The notes beneath the pieces were generated by a model, which worked only from the letters and a program-made list of their open reading frames with translations, did no database searches and was not told where the DNA came from. Shown piece by piece: positions 34,449-43,039 of a stretch of DNA of 64,000 nt (position 1 is its first letter; every line of letters starts with the position of its first letter). The translations under genes were made by a program, and so were the position numbers. The stretch is from Arthrobacter sp. StoSoilA2 (GTDB lineage: Bacteria; Actinomycetota; Actinomycetes; Actinomycetales; Micrococcaceae): positions 3,224,001 to 3,288,000 of the forward strand of contig NZ_AP024643.1 in assembly GCF_019977195.1 (NCBI RefSeq), given 5' to 3'.

Positions 34449-34610
34449 GGGTCTTCGCCGGCCCTAAAGAATCCGACTGAACTGAACGGCACCCACTCAG
34501 GGGCATTCGTTCAAAATGTAAGACCAGTCCCATTGTCATCCCAGACGTAGCAACCTGAGCCAAGCGATGCCCGCGCAACGGCTCACAGAGTGAACTCATG
34601 AGGATTGACC

Positions 34611-35033
34611 ATGACTGCTGTAACTGCACGCCGCCACGCAGACCGCCAAAGAACCAAACGTTCCGCAACGAATGCAGGAGCGGACGCTTCTAGCCTTGAC
34701 GTAAGGCTGGTGGCACGAAGTATCGCTCAAGCTGCAGTAGAAGTACTTGCCGGGACAAGGTCGGCCCTCCAGCTGTCCAGATCCCTCGATGCGCCATGCT
34801 TCCTTTCGCTCCAGCATCGGGCCGCACTGACACGCCAACACGCTGCACGTACCCGCGGCTCGCTTCAAATACACAGAAGCCCAATGGTCCGCTCCGTCCG
34901 TGCTTGCGCCATTTCAGACTCCATCTACGAGGTCAGCATCGTTGTCTCTGAGGAGCAGCGATCCCGCGCTATTGCCATGAGGTTGGAACAGTCCGAGGGG
35001 ACATGGCAGGTCACCGCCCTGGAGATTGGCTAA
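34611..35033 (+). CDS. Rv3235-family protein
   Basis: 140 residues from ATG at 34611 (AGGA six bases upstream; a TTG two codons earlier is less likely). A basic N-terminus, a helix around VARSIAQAAVEVLAGTRSALQLSRSL, and a beta C-terminal half (VRACAISDSIYEVSIVV .. RAIAMRLEQSEGTWQVTALEIG) match the actinobacterial Rv3235 family, found upstream of secA in mycobacteria as here. Molecular function is unknown. The fold (helix plus beta-sheet ending in a W-x-V-x-x-L-x-x-G strand) looks like a small NTF2/SnoaL-like or export-related domain, but I would not push that. Its last codons begin a 16-bp tandem repeat that runs into the intergenic space. Confidence 0.8.
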   Translation: MTAVTARRHADRQRTKRSATNAGADASSLDVRLVARSIAQAAVEVLAGTRSALQLSRSLDAPCFLSLQHRAALTRQHAARTRGSLQIHRSPMVRSVRACAISDSIYEVSIVVSEEQRSRAIAMRLEQSEGTWQVTALEIG

Positions 35034-35124
35034 GCACCTTATTGGCTAGGCACCCGATTGGCTGGGCACCCGCTTGGATCAGCGCACGTGACCAGGCACC
35101 CGCTTGGATCAGCGCACGTGACCA
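35025..35124. repeat. Nested tandem repeats (3 x 16 bp, then 2 x 30 bp)
   Basis: Three 16-bp units ATTGGCTAAGCACCTT, ATTGGCTAGGCACCCG and ATTGGCTGGGCACCCG fill 35025-35072; the first contains the stop codon of the Rv3235-like gene. They run into two identical 30-bp units (35065-35094 and 35095-35124, beginning GGCACCCGCTTGG and ending GCACGTGACCA). The array lies between convergent genes, before the secA terminator. Confidence 0.92.
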
Positions 35125-35181
35125 GGCGCCCCTAAGCCAAGCTGGTTGCCTCAACCTGACGGCAGCGGATCTACGAAAAAA

Positions 35182-35205
35182 GACCCCGGATTTGTGTCCG
35201 GGGTC
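35182..35205 (-). terminator. Intrinsic terminator of secA
   Basis: GACCCCGGA (35182-35190) / TCCGGGGTC (35197-35205) with a 6-nt loop; on the minus strand it is followed by TCTTTTTT, a good U-tract, 23 bases past the secA stop. It may also stop plus-strand transcription of the Rv3235-like gene. Confidence 0.92.
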
Positions 35206-35227
35206 CTTTCTCATAAGGGAGGCTGGA

Positions 35228-37969
35228 TCAGCGCCGCTTCTTCTTGGCGGTCTTGCGCTGCTCCTGGGTGGCTGCTTTGGCAGGATTACCGGACCGGCCC
35301 GAGGAGCGACCCTCGATTCGGGTCTGGCTTGCCCCGTCCTCGCCTGGAGCTGTGTACTGCAATTGCGCCGGCTTTTCGGGTGTCTCCAGACCGGCAGCCC
35401 GGATCTGGGGATCGTGGTGCTCGGTGTGTGCACCTGCCGCAGTATCGTCCGCAACAACGACATCTTCGGCGGGGGTCACTTCAACTTCAAGGTTGTAGAG
35501 GAAACCAATGCTTTCCTCGCGGATAGCTTCCATCATGCTTTGGAACATCACGAAGCCTTCGCGCTGGTACTCCACCAGCGGATCGCGTTGAGCCATGGCC
35601 CGCAGCCCGATGCCCTCTTTGAGGTAGTCCATCTCGTACAGGTGTTCTTGCCATTTACGCCCAAGCACCGAGAGAACGACGCGGCGTTCCAACTCGCGCA
35701 TGCTTTCGGAGCCAATGGCTTCTTCACGGGCCTGGTACACAAGCCGCGCGTCAGAGAGGATCTCTTCCTTGAGGAATTCGGCGGTGACCCTGGACTTGCC
35801 GCCGGCTTCATCAATGATTTCCTGGGCAGTTACGGTGGCTGGGTACAACGTCTTCAGGTTGGACCACAACTGGTTGAAGTCCCAGTCATCGCCGTTGCCT
35901 TCCGCTGTGGCGGAGTCGATAAGCGCGCTGATGGTGTCTTCCAGGAAGAACTGCACTTTTTCGTGGAGGTCATCGCCTTCGAGGATCCGACGACGGTCCC
36001 CGTAGATCGCTTCACGCTGGCGGTTCAAGACGTCGTCGTACTTGAGGACGTTCTTGCGCTGCTCCGCGTTACGCGCTTCCACCTGGCCCTGGGCCGAGGC
36101 AATGGCGCGGGAAACAAGCTTTGATTCCAGCGCGACGTCATCGGGCACCGAACTGTTCATGAGCCGCTCGGCAGCACCGGAATTGAACAGCCTCATGAGG
36201 TCGTCGGTCAGTGAAAGGTAGAAACGTGATTCCCCGGGGTCGCCCTGGCGTCCGGAGCGGCCCCGCAGCTGATTATCAATCCGGCGGGACTCGTGGCGCT
36301 CGGTGCCCAGCACGTAGAGGCCGCCAAGGTCCAGTACTTCCTCGTGCTCGTCCTTGACCGCCTGCTTGGCCGCTGCAAGTGCCTCCGGCCATGCTGCCTC
36401 GTACTCTTCCGAGTTCTCCTCCGGGTCCAGGCCCCTCTTGGCGAGGTCTGCGATCGCAGTGAATTCGGCGTTGCCACCAAGCATGATGTCGGTACCGCGG
36501 CCTGCCATATTGGTTGCTACCGTGACGGCACCCTTACGTCCGGCCTGGGCAACGATGGAGGCTTCCCGTGCGTGGTTCTTAGCGTTGAGGACCTCGTGGC
36601 GGATACCTTCCTTTGCCAGCAGCTTGGAGAGATATTCGCTCTTCTCAACGCTGGTGGTGCCAACCAGTACGGGCTGGCCCTTTTCGTGGCGTTCCGCAAT
36701 GTCCTTAACGACGGCGTCGAACTTGACGATCTCATTCTTATAGACGAGGTCCGACTGGTCAATGCGCTGCATGTCCCGGTTGGTGGGAATGGGCACAACT
36801 CCGAGTTTGTACGTGCTCATGAACTCGGCTGCCTCGGTCTCGGCCGTACCCGTCATACCGGACAGCTTCGAATACATGCGGAAGTAGTTCTGCAGCGTTA
36901 CCGTTGCCAGGGTCTGGTTTTCGGCCTTGATCTCGACGTTTTCCTTGGCCTCGATGGCCTGGTGCATGCCTTCGTTGTATCGTCGCCCGGCGAGGATACG
37001 GCCCGTGTGCTCGTCAACAATCAGGACCTCGCCGTCGAGGATGACGTAATCCTTGTCGCGCTTGAAGAGTTCCTTCGCCTTGATGGCGTTGTTCAGGAAA
37101 CCAATGAGCGGGGTGTTGGCCGATTCGTACAGGTTCTGGATACCGAGGTAGTCCTCCACCTTTTCAATTCCGGCTTCCAGGACACCAACAGTCCGCTTCT
37201 TCTCATCAACTTCGTAGTCAACCTCCGGCTGTAGCCGGAGTACGACCTTCGCGAATTCGCTGTACCAGCGGTTCGTGTCGCCTTGGGCCGGACCCGAAAT
37301 GATGAGCGGGGTACGCGCTTCATCGATCAGAATCGAGTCAACTTCATCCACAATGGCGAAGTTGTGCCCCCGCTGAACGAGTTCACTGGCGTCCCAGGCC
37401 ATGTTGTCGCGCAAATAGTCGAAGCCAAATTCGTTGTTTGTCCCGTAGGTGATGTCCGCGGCGTACTGCTGCCGACGCACTGACGGATCCTGGTTGGAGA
37501 GGATGCATCCGCTTGTCAGGCCAAGGAAGCGGTAGACGCGTCCCATGAGCTCGGACTGGTATTCGGCAAGGTAATCATTCACCGTGACGACGTGGACACC
37601 CTTGCCGGTGAGGGCATTGAGGTATGCCGGCGCAGTTGCCACGAGTGTCTTGCCTTCACCGGTTTTCATTTCGGCGATGTTGCCCAGATGGAGGGCGGCG
37701 CCACCCATCAGCTGGACGTCAAAATGCCGCATGCCCAACGTTCGGGATGAGGCCTCACGGACCGCAGCAAAGGCCTCAGGCAGGAGCGCGTCCAGTGTCT
37801 CGCCGTCCTGGTGCCGGGAGCGCAAACGGTCTGTTTCCTCCCGGAGTTCAGCATCAGAGAACGTCTTGAAAGAGTCTTCCAGGGCATTGATGGAATCGGC
37901 ATAGTTCCGCAGTTGCCTGAGTGTTTTCTTGTCACCCGTGCGGAGAAGTTTTTCGATTAGTGATGCCAC
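35228..37969 (-). CDS. secA: SecA preprotein translocase ATPase
   Basis: 913 residues, GTG start at 37969. Walker A MKTGEGKTLVA (GEGKT at 104-108), DEAD-type FAIVDEVDSILIDEARTPLI, the preprotein cross-linking domain, GTTSVEKSEYLS and NMAGRGTDIMLGG for NBD2, and a helical wing near 620-830. The C-terminal tail is hydrophilic and ends in KKRR without the zinc-binding CxCxnCH motif, as in many actinobacterial SecA1 proteins. It drives Sec-dependent export through SecYEG. Length and position (next to hpf, comF, lpqB, mtrBA) mark it as the essential housekeeping SecA1, not SecA2. Confidence 0.97.
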   Translation of the reverse strand: MASLIEKLLRTGDKKTLRQLRNYADSINALEDSFKTFSDAELREETDRLRSRHQDGETLDALLPEAFAAVREASSRTLGMRHFDVQLMGGAALHLGNIAEMKTGEGKTLVATAPAYLNALTGKGVHVVTVNDYLAEYQSELMGRVYRFLGLTSGCILSNQDPSVRRQQYAADITYGTNNEFGFDYLRDNMAWDASELVQRGHNFAIVDEVDSILIDEARTPLIISGPAQGDTNRWYSEFAKVVLRLQPEVDYEVDEKKRTVGVLEAGIEKVEDYLGIQNLYESANTPLIGFLNNAIKAKELFKRDKDYVILDGEVLIVDEHTGRILAGRRYNEGMHQAIEAKENVEIKAENQTLATVTLQNYFRMYSKLSGMTGTAETEAAEFMSTYKLGVVPIPTNRDMQRIDQSDLVYKNEIVKFDAVVKDIAERHEKGQPVLVGTTSVEKSEYLSKLLAKEGIRHEVLNAKNHAREASIVAQAGRKGAVTVATNMAGRGTDIMLGGNAEFTAIADLAKRGLDPEENSEEYEAAWPEALAAAKQAVKDEHEEVLDLGGLYVLGTERHESRRIDNQLRGRSGRQGDPGESRFYLSLTDDLMRLFNSGAAERLMNSSVPDDVALESKLVSRAIASAQGQVEARNAEQRKNVLKYDDVLNRQREAIYGDRRRILEGDDLHEKVQFFLEDTISALIDSATAEGNGDDWDFNQLWSNLKTLYPATVTAQEIIDEAGGKSRVTAEFLKEEILSDARLVYQAREEAIGSESMRELERRVVLSVLGRKWQEHLYEMDYLKEGIGLRAMAQRDPLVEYQREGFVMFQSMMEAIREESIGFLYNLEVEVTPAEDVVVADDTAAGAHTEHHDPQIRAAGLETPEKPAQLQYTAPGEDGASQTRIEGRSSGRSGNPAKAATQEQRKTAKKKRR

Positions 37970-38011
37970 GTGAAATTGCTCCCAGTCTCATGCTGCCGAA
38001 TTCTGGCTGTT

Positions 38012-39289
38012 TCAGTCTACGGGAGAGAGTATCGCCACGTTATCCGGTTCCCCTGTGAGCGGACTGCCTGGCCCGTCTGGTTCAGGGCCCCCGTTCACTG
38101 CCTCGGAGAGTGGAACCGCGAGATCCCCTACCGGCCACACGACAACTTCCTGAAGGCCGAGCCATTGGGCCATGAGCCACAATTCGGCGGAAAGCTCGAC
38201 GGCGGTATCGGGCGGCGCTCCTGGCTCACCAAATGCGGACCGAACCAGGAGTTGGCCTGCGGCCCTGTCAGCCTTCAAATCGACACGGGCCACGATGCCT
38301 TCCCGAAGCAGGAAGGGCAGAACATAGTAGCCGAAACGGCGCTTGGCAGCGGGCGTGTAGATCTCAATCCGATAGTGGAACCCGAACAGTTCTTCCAGGC
38401 GCCGCCGTTCGAAGACCAGCGAGTCAAAAGGGCTCAGGAGCGCCCGGCCTTCGGCCCTCCGTGGCAATCCGGCCTCGACGTGGCGGTAGGTTTCCCGTTC
38501 CCAGCCGCGAACCGAAACGCGCTCCAGCCGGCCTGCCTGGAGAAGGCGCTGCACCGACGCCTCCCCGGCCTTTAGCGGGGTCCGAAAATAATCGGCAAAA
38601 CACCGGACCGTTCCAATGCCGTGTGCCATGGCGGCTGCATCCATGAGCCGGTCAAGGGCGGCATCCGCATCCATCCCGCTGTGTACCGAACCCGGCAGGA
38701 CCCTGGAAGTAATGGTGTAGAGACGTTCGAATTGGGGTGTCCGCGACGCCGCCGAAACGCGGCCTTCTTCGAACAGATGCTCCAGAACGCGCTTCACGGC
38801 GTTCCAGTTCCAACCCCAATTTCCGCTTTCGGCGTCCTGGGTGTGCCCAAGTTGTGCAGTCAAGGCAGACGCCGTCATCGGCGGTCCGGCCTCCAGGGCC
38901 GCGAGGATTCGTTCCTCCATGGCGATCCGCACCGCGGGCTCCATATGATGGGCACCAACCCAAGCCCGCTTCTGCCAAAGAAGAAGGTCGGGAAAATGCT
39001 CCGGACGGATATAGCTGGCCTCGTGAGCCCAGTACTCCATCATTCTGCGGGGTTTTCGGCCTGCCATGGAGTGAAGGATTGCCGGATCATAGTTTCCCAG
39101 GCGGGAAAAGAATGGCAGATAGTGGCTCCGCGCCAGCACATTCACGGAGTCGATCTGGACAAGCTGGATCCGTGCAAAGGTCCGGCCCACCGCCCGTGGG
39201 GTCACGGGGCCGGCGGGCCGGACTTTCGCCAATCCTTGGGCTGCCAATGCGATCCGCCGTGCCTGTGACAGGCTCAGCGAAGCGGTCAT
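38012..39289 (-). CDS. Winged-helix YcaQ/AlkX-like DNA glycosylase
   Basis: 425 residues of the HTH_42 family (PF06224). The start SLSQARRIALAAQGL and the motif IQLVQIDSVNVLARSHYLPFFSRLG (~41-65) contain the Q-x-D pair (Q-I-D) that in E. coli YcaQ is the catalytic site for unhooking interstrand crosslinks. The YWAHEASY (105-112) and WQKRAW motifs also fit. The family removes bulky alkylated bases, including crosslinks. Actinobacterial homologues (AlkZ) include those that protect azinomycin producers, but QxD rather than QxQ suggests the broader YcaQ/AlkX clade. Separated from secA by 42 bp and from hpf by 27 bp on the same strand; no operon logic is evident. Confidence 0.85.
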   Translation of the reverse strand: MTASLSLSQARRIALAAQGLAKVRPAGPVTPRAVGRTFARIQLVQIDSVNVLARSHYLPFFSRLGNYDPAILHSMAGRKPRRMMEYWAHEASYIRPEHFPDLLLWQKRAWVGAHHMEPAVRIAMEERILAALEAGPPMTASALTAQLGHTQDAESGNWGWNWNAVKRVLEHLFEEGRVSAASRTPQFERLYTITSRVLPGSVHSGMDADAALDRLMDAAAMAHGIGTVRCFADYFRTPLKAGEASVQRLLQAGRLERVSVRGWERETYRHVEAGLPRRAEGRALLSPFDSLVFERRRLEELFGFHYRIEIYTPAAKRRFGYYVLPFLLREGIVARVDLKADRAAGQLLVRSAFGEPGAPPDTAVELSAELWLMAQWLGLQEVVVWPVGDLAVPLSEAVNGGPEPDGPGSPLTGEPDNVAILSPVD

Positions 39290-39316
39290 TGAAGTCCTTT
39301 CACGTGCGATAAAGCC

Positions 39317-40045
39317 TTACTTGGCGGTGGCCGCCTGGTCATCCGAGCGGTACGCGTGGATCTTCTCCTCCACGGCTTCCTCGCCGGGCTCGCAGGTGGA
39401 GTCGAGGGTTATGACACCATAAGTCCAGCCACTGCGCCGGTACACAACCGAGGGTGCATTGGTTTCCTTATCCAGGAACAGGTAGAAGTTGTGCCCCACC
39501 AGTTCCATGTTGTCCACTGCATCATCGAGAGTGAGGGATGCGGCGGGGAAGACCTTCCGACGGATCAAAACGGGTGAATCACCTGCTGGAATATCGTTCT
39601 CGATGTCGTAGGGCGACCGCTCCTCGGCCTGCGGTTCAGGCTCCTGCTGGTTGCTGGCGCCTACGTAGATTGGCTCACTGGCACTAGCGGGCTCGAGGGA
39701 CGCCGTTGCCTCCCGAACGGCCTTGGGCGTGTGACGCCCATGGTGCACCTTCTTCCTGTCCTTCGCACGGCGCAACCGCTCAAGCAGCTTGTTGTACGCA
39801 AGATCGAAGGCAGCAAATTTGTCAGCGGCTGTGGCCTCGGCACGGATAACAGGGCCTCGGCCCAGGACTGTCACTTCAACGGTGAGCTGTCCCGGCGTTT
39901 GCCGGGGGTTGGTCTCCTTGGAAACCTTGGCGTCGACTCGCTGGACTTTGTCCCCCAACGATTCAATCTTTGAGATTTTCTCGCCGGCATATTCGCGAAA
40001 GCGGTCAGAAACTGTCAGATTTCGTCCGCTGATCATGAACTCCAT
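39317..40045 (-). CDS. hpf: Ribosome hibernation promoting factor, long form
   Basis: 242 residues from ATG at 40045, chosen for TTGGAGGG 8 bases upstream; the frame is open 11 codons further. The N-terminal S30AE domain (MISGRNLTVSDRFREYAGEKISKIE .. KFAAFDLAYNKLLERLRRAKDRKK) binds the decoding centre. The C-terminal dimerisation domain (VLIRRKVFPAASLTLDDAVDNMELVGHNFYLFLDKET .. VVYRRSGWTYGVI) joins two ribosomes into 100S particles. A ~50-residue linker separates them. In mycobacteria the orthologue is also beside secA1. Usually induced in stationary phase or hypoxia; no operator is evident in the sequence. Confidence 0.95.
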   Translation of the reverse strand: MEFMISGRNLTVSDRFREYAGEKISKIESLGDKVQRVDAKVSKETNPRQTPGQLTVEVTVLGRGPVIRAEATAADKFAAFDLAYNKLLERLRRAKDRKKVHHGRHTPKAVREATASLEPASASEPIYVGASNQQEPEPQAEERSPYDIENDIPAGDSPVLIRRKVFPAASLTLDDAVDNMELVGHNFYLFLDKETNAPSVVYRRSGWTYGVITLDSTCEPGEEAVEEKIHAYRSDDQAATAK

Positions 40046-40188
40046 GGTGCCCTCCAAATAACTCAGGTGACACGACAACGACGCTGTAGGGGGCTGGTCT
40101 GACGGACAGTCGAGCCCCTTTCCGAGCCGCTATCGACAGGTACATCTGTTCTTGGTACCCACAACCGACGTTAGTTCATCGGCACGAG

Positions 40189-41214
40189 TTATTCACCCTT
40201 TGGCCACTTATTTTTTGTTTGCGTCTTAACCCCATCCGAGGGCTCGTCTCCGGCGGTATTGGAGGCGTAGGCTGGTGGCCTCGTGGCCGCGAGAACAACG
40301 GCGCCGCAGACTATCCCTCCCGCCGCGGACACTGCCCGGGCAGCCTCCGCCAGGGTGGCTCCCGTGGTGAGAACATCGTCCACAATCAGGCATCTTTGCC
40401 CACGGATCTTTTCCCCGTAGCGGGGTCGTACCCTCATGGAACCCCGGACGCGCCTGGCACGCTCACCCCTGCCGAGTCCTTTTTGGCCCGTGGAACCATC
40501 TCTCCCCACCGTGCCAAGGAGGGCCCTGACGCCAACTCCGACCAGGTCTTTGCAAGTTGCGGCCAGCCGCTGGTTTTCCAGGAGATTCCCGGTCTTCTCA
40601 AGCGCATCAAGAGCCGGGCACCGGGACAACATCCCCCGTCTCTTCATGCAGCGGAGCAGAACGTGGACGGGGCTGAAACCCCGGCTTCGGAAGGCCCTGC
40701 CGCTGCTGGGAACGGGAACAACGCAAAACCCCGGCTGGTCACCAATGGCCAGCCGAACTGCGTTTCCAAGGCAAGGCGCCAACACCTCGGCCAGCCGCCA
40801 CTGGCCTAACCGCTTGAACGACAACAGGGACTGCGAAAGTTCATCCCGATAGGGCCCTGCCGCCACCACGCCCAGCTTTACAGTGCCATCAACATCGACG
40901 AGCGCAGGCGACTCCTGTTCGGCCCTGAAGGGTTTCCTGCAAAGCTGACGCACCCGCTTGGCACAATGCCTGCACAGGACGGTGTCTTCCACACCGCAGC
41001 AGACGCAATCAACGGGAACCAGGAGTGCAACCAACTCCATCAATGCCGCTTGCAGGTTGGCAAACACGCGCCCAAGCAGGCGCCTGTCCTTTCCGCGTCG
41101 CCGGGGTCCTGACGTGTCAGGAGCACCAACATCCGGGTCAAGCCGGCGCTGGATGCGTTGGGCGGATCGAGGACCATTGACGGCATACGGGAGGTCGTTC
41201 AGGGAAACAATCAT
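40189..41214 (-). CDS. ComF-family phosphoribosyltransferase-like protein
   Basis: 341 residues from ATG at 41214 (AAGG eight bases upstream; GTG at 41256 is an alternative). A zinc-ribbon-like CVCCGVEDTVLCRHC lies near residues 70-85. The PRTase domain has YRDELSQSLLSFK, VPVPSSGRAFRSRGFSPVHVLL and the PRPP loop CLIVDDVLTTGATLAEAARAV. ComF proteins are linked to DNA uptake in competent bacteria; in non-competent actinobacteria the role is unknown. It is longer than most (~220-250 residues) because of an N-terminal ~60-residue Arg-rich extension and a C-terminal tail of about 40 polar residues. Located downstream of lpqB as in mycobacteria. Confidence 0.88.
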   Translation of the reverse strand: MIVSLNDLPYAVNGPRSAQRIQRRLDPDVGAPDTSGPRRRGKDRRLLGRVFANLQAALMELVALLVPVDCVCCGVEDTVLCRHCAKRVRQLCRKPFRAEQESPALVDVDGTVKLGVVAAGPYRDELSQSLLSFKRLGQWRLAEVLAPCLGNAVRLAIGDQPGFCVVPVPSSGRAFRSRGFSPVHVLLRCMKRRGMLSRCPALDALEKTGNLLENQRLAATCKDLVGVGVRALLGTVGRDGSTGQKGLGRGERARRVRGSMRVRPRYGEKIRGQRCLIVDDVLTTGATLAEAARAVSAAGGIVCGAVVLAATRPPAYASNTAGDEPSDGVKTQTKNKWPKGE

Positions 41215-41320
41215 GCTGGTAGCCTTGGGCACTTTTTGTTCCGGTAACAGTCCCACAGCCCGCTATGTGAACAACCACCGTCGTGTTGGGGCGGCGCCTC
41301 CGGGGTGCCCGGCTCCCGGA

Positions 41321-43039
41321 TCAGCCCGGGAAGGCCGGCTCCGTTGGGCCCTTGAGCTGAAGTTCCCAACCATTTCCGACACGTTGAAAAATTCCCGCTG
41401 TGGACTGCCCGTAGATCTGTTCCGACCCGTTACCTGCGCTCAGGCTCATGAGGCCGTCCCACGGTGCCAGTTGCTGCGGCTCCCCCGAGGTAAGCGAGAG
41501 CAACTCCGGAACCACGGTAGCCGTAGCCGAACTGGACATGACGGCAACGGTGGATCCGTTGACCCAGACTCCCTGGTCAGGGGAGGTGGAGGTGAAAAGA
41601 GTGATTGGAGTCGTAAGATCCTTGGGCGCGCCGTCTGCATTCCGGACGATGCCTGTCACTTGAACCACTGATTTACCGTTCGCCTCGGATATCACCAGCG
41701 CCCGGGTACCTTCGCGTGAGATCCGGAAATCCTTGACGGTCCGTCCGGACAGCCACGTGGGCGTTATGGTCGCCGTGGGCACAGCCATGCCAGGGGCAAC
41801 GCCAGTGGGCTTGAATGCCACAACCTCCGTGTTCCCGCTGGCGCCTGGTCCCGCCGTCCAAACCCAATCATGAGGACTGAACGAAGGCCCGCTCAACGTG
41901 CTTCGGGTGGTCAGTTGGCGGGCCGGTTGACCCGGCTCGATGGAGTACAACGTGGTTTTGTCGCCGTTGAGGAAGGCAACGGTTTGGGATACGGGCGACT
42001 CGGCGGGTGAATGGGGGCCGAGACCTGCAACCGACTGAATATCAGGCAATGGCGAAACCCGGTTGTTCTCATAGCGGACCAAGTCGCCGTTACTGACGGC
42101 AACCTGGCGGGCAGGAACATTCTTGTCCACAACCGGTGGCAGAACTGTCCCGTTGTCCTCGACGCGGACCAGGTCCTGGTCGGCGCGAAGCTGGACGTTA
42201 ATGACGTCCGGTTGCCCCCTGAAGGTTAAGGCCAGCTGGTTCTGCATGCGTTGGCGGTCTTCTGCCGATGCGTCGAACAGTTCCTTGGCCGACAAATCCA
42301 CCTGGGCTGCTCCTGAAACGACAGGGACAGATTCCCTGGCCAACTTCATCCCGGAGGGAAAAGCGCTCACCACTGCCCCACGCAAATAAGGCGCAGGCCC
42401 GGCAAGCAGGGCACTGGTCATGGACTTAACAGTCTTCTTCTTGATGAACCATCGGTAGTCCGGCACCGCATACGTGAACGTCGGGTCGTAGAAGTAGATG
42501 GGGAAGGCGCCGTAGATGACCTTGAAGGTCTCTTCCGGAATCGCAGTACCATCCGGAACCTTGGAGATCCGCCACTCCCCCTCCACTTTCTCCAGCGAGA
42601 CGGGGATGGTCTCCTTGGTTCCCGGTGGGAACTGCGTGGCTATTCCGTCCGCATCCACCGTGTAGGCAAGGTCGACCTCGTAGACGTATTCATTCTCCAC
42701 AGCCGTCTTGACCACGCGGGCTCCGCGGAAAACGATGGCCCGCTTATCCGGCTTCCACGTTACGGCCTGGGCTTGGGTCAAATATTGCCGCGCTACGGGA
42801 TAGTCGTCCTCATAGCCGCTGCCGGCCATATAGAAATCCTCAATGACGGCTTCAGGTGTGGAGCCTGCACGCGGTGCTGCGGGGAAGAAGACAGGGGCAT
42901 TGGGGTTTCCCGCTCCCTCATCCTGGCTTTTTCCCACTGGACCGGACCGGGGAATCTGGGCGCACGAAGCCAGTAAGACCATGAGCGCCGCCAGCACAGC
43001 AACGAAAACCCGCCTGCGTGCGGTGCCAAGGACCCTCAT
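41321..43039 (-). CDS. lpqB: LpqB lipoprotein, MtrB modulator
   Basis: 572 residues. The signal peptide ends in lipobox LLASC (residues ~22-26). A GerMN domain follows (VEDFYMAGSGYEDDYPVARQYL onward and ~200-300), then a beta-propeller-like C-terminal domain. In mycobacteria LpqB binds the extracellular part of MtrB and tunes MtrA phosphorylation. The ATG overlaps the mtrB stop by four bases, so it is translationally coupled to the kinase it regulates, the standard actinobacterial mtrA-mtrB-lpqB arrangement. Confidence 0.95.
   Translation of the reverse strand: MRVLGTARRRVFVAVLAALMVLLASCAQIPRSGPVGKSQDEGAGNPNAPVFFPAAPRAGSTPEAVIEDFYMAGSGYEDDYPVARQYLTQAQAVTWKPDKRAIVFRGARVVKTAVENEYVYEVDLAYTVDADGIATQFPPGTKETIPVSLEKVEGEWRISKVPDGTAIPEETFKVIYGAFPIYFYDPTFTYAVPDYRWFIKKKTVKSMTSALLAGPAPYLRGAVVSAFPSGMKLARESVPVVSGAAQVDLSAKELFDASAEDRQRMQNQLALTFRGQPDVINVQLRADQDLVRVEDNGTVLPPVVDKNVPARQVAVSNGDLVRYENNRVSPLPDIQSVAGLGPHSPAESPVSQTVAFLNGDKTTLYSIEPGQPARQLTTRSTLSGPSFSPHDWVWTAGPGASGNTEVVAFKPTGVAPGMAVPTATITPTWLSGRTVKDFRISREGTRALVISEANGKSVVQVTGIVRNADGAPKDLTTPITLFTSTSPDQGVWVNGSTVAVMSSSATATVVPELLSLTSGEPQQLAPWDGLMSLSAGNGSEQIYGQSTAGIFQRVGNGWELQLKGPTEPAFPG

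Noticed and set aside
40088..40120. Hairpin between comF and hpf
   Set aside because: Imperfect stem without a T-run on the minus strand where a terminator would be needed; left out of the features.
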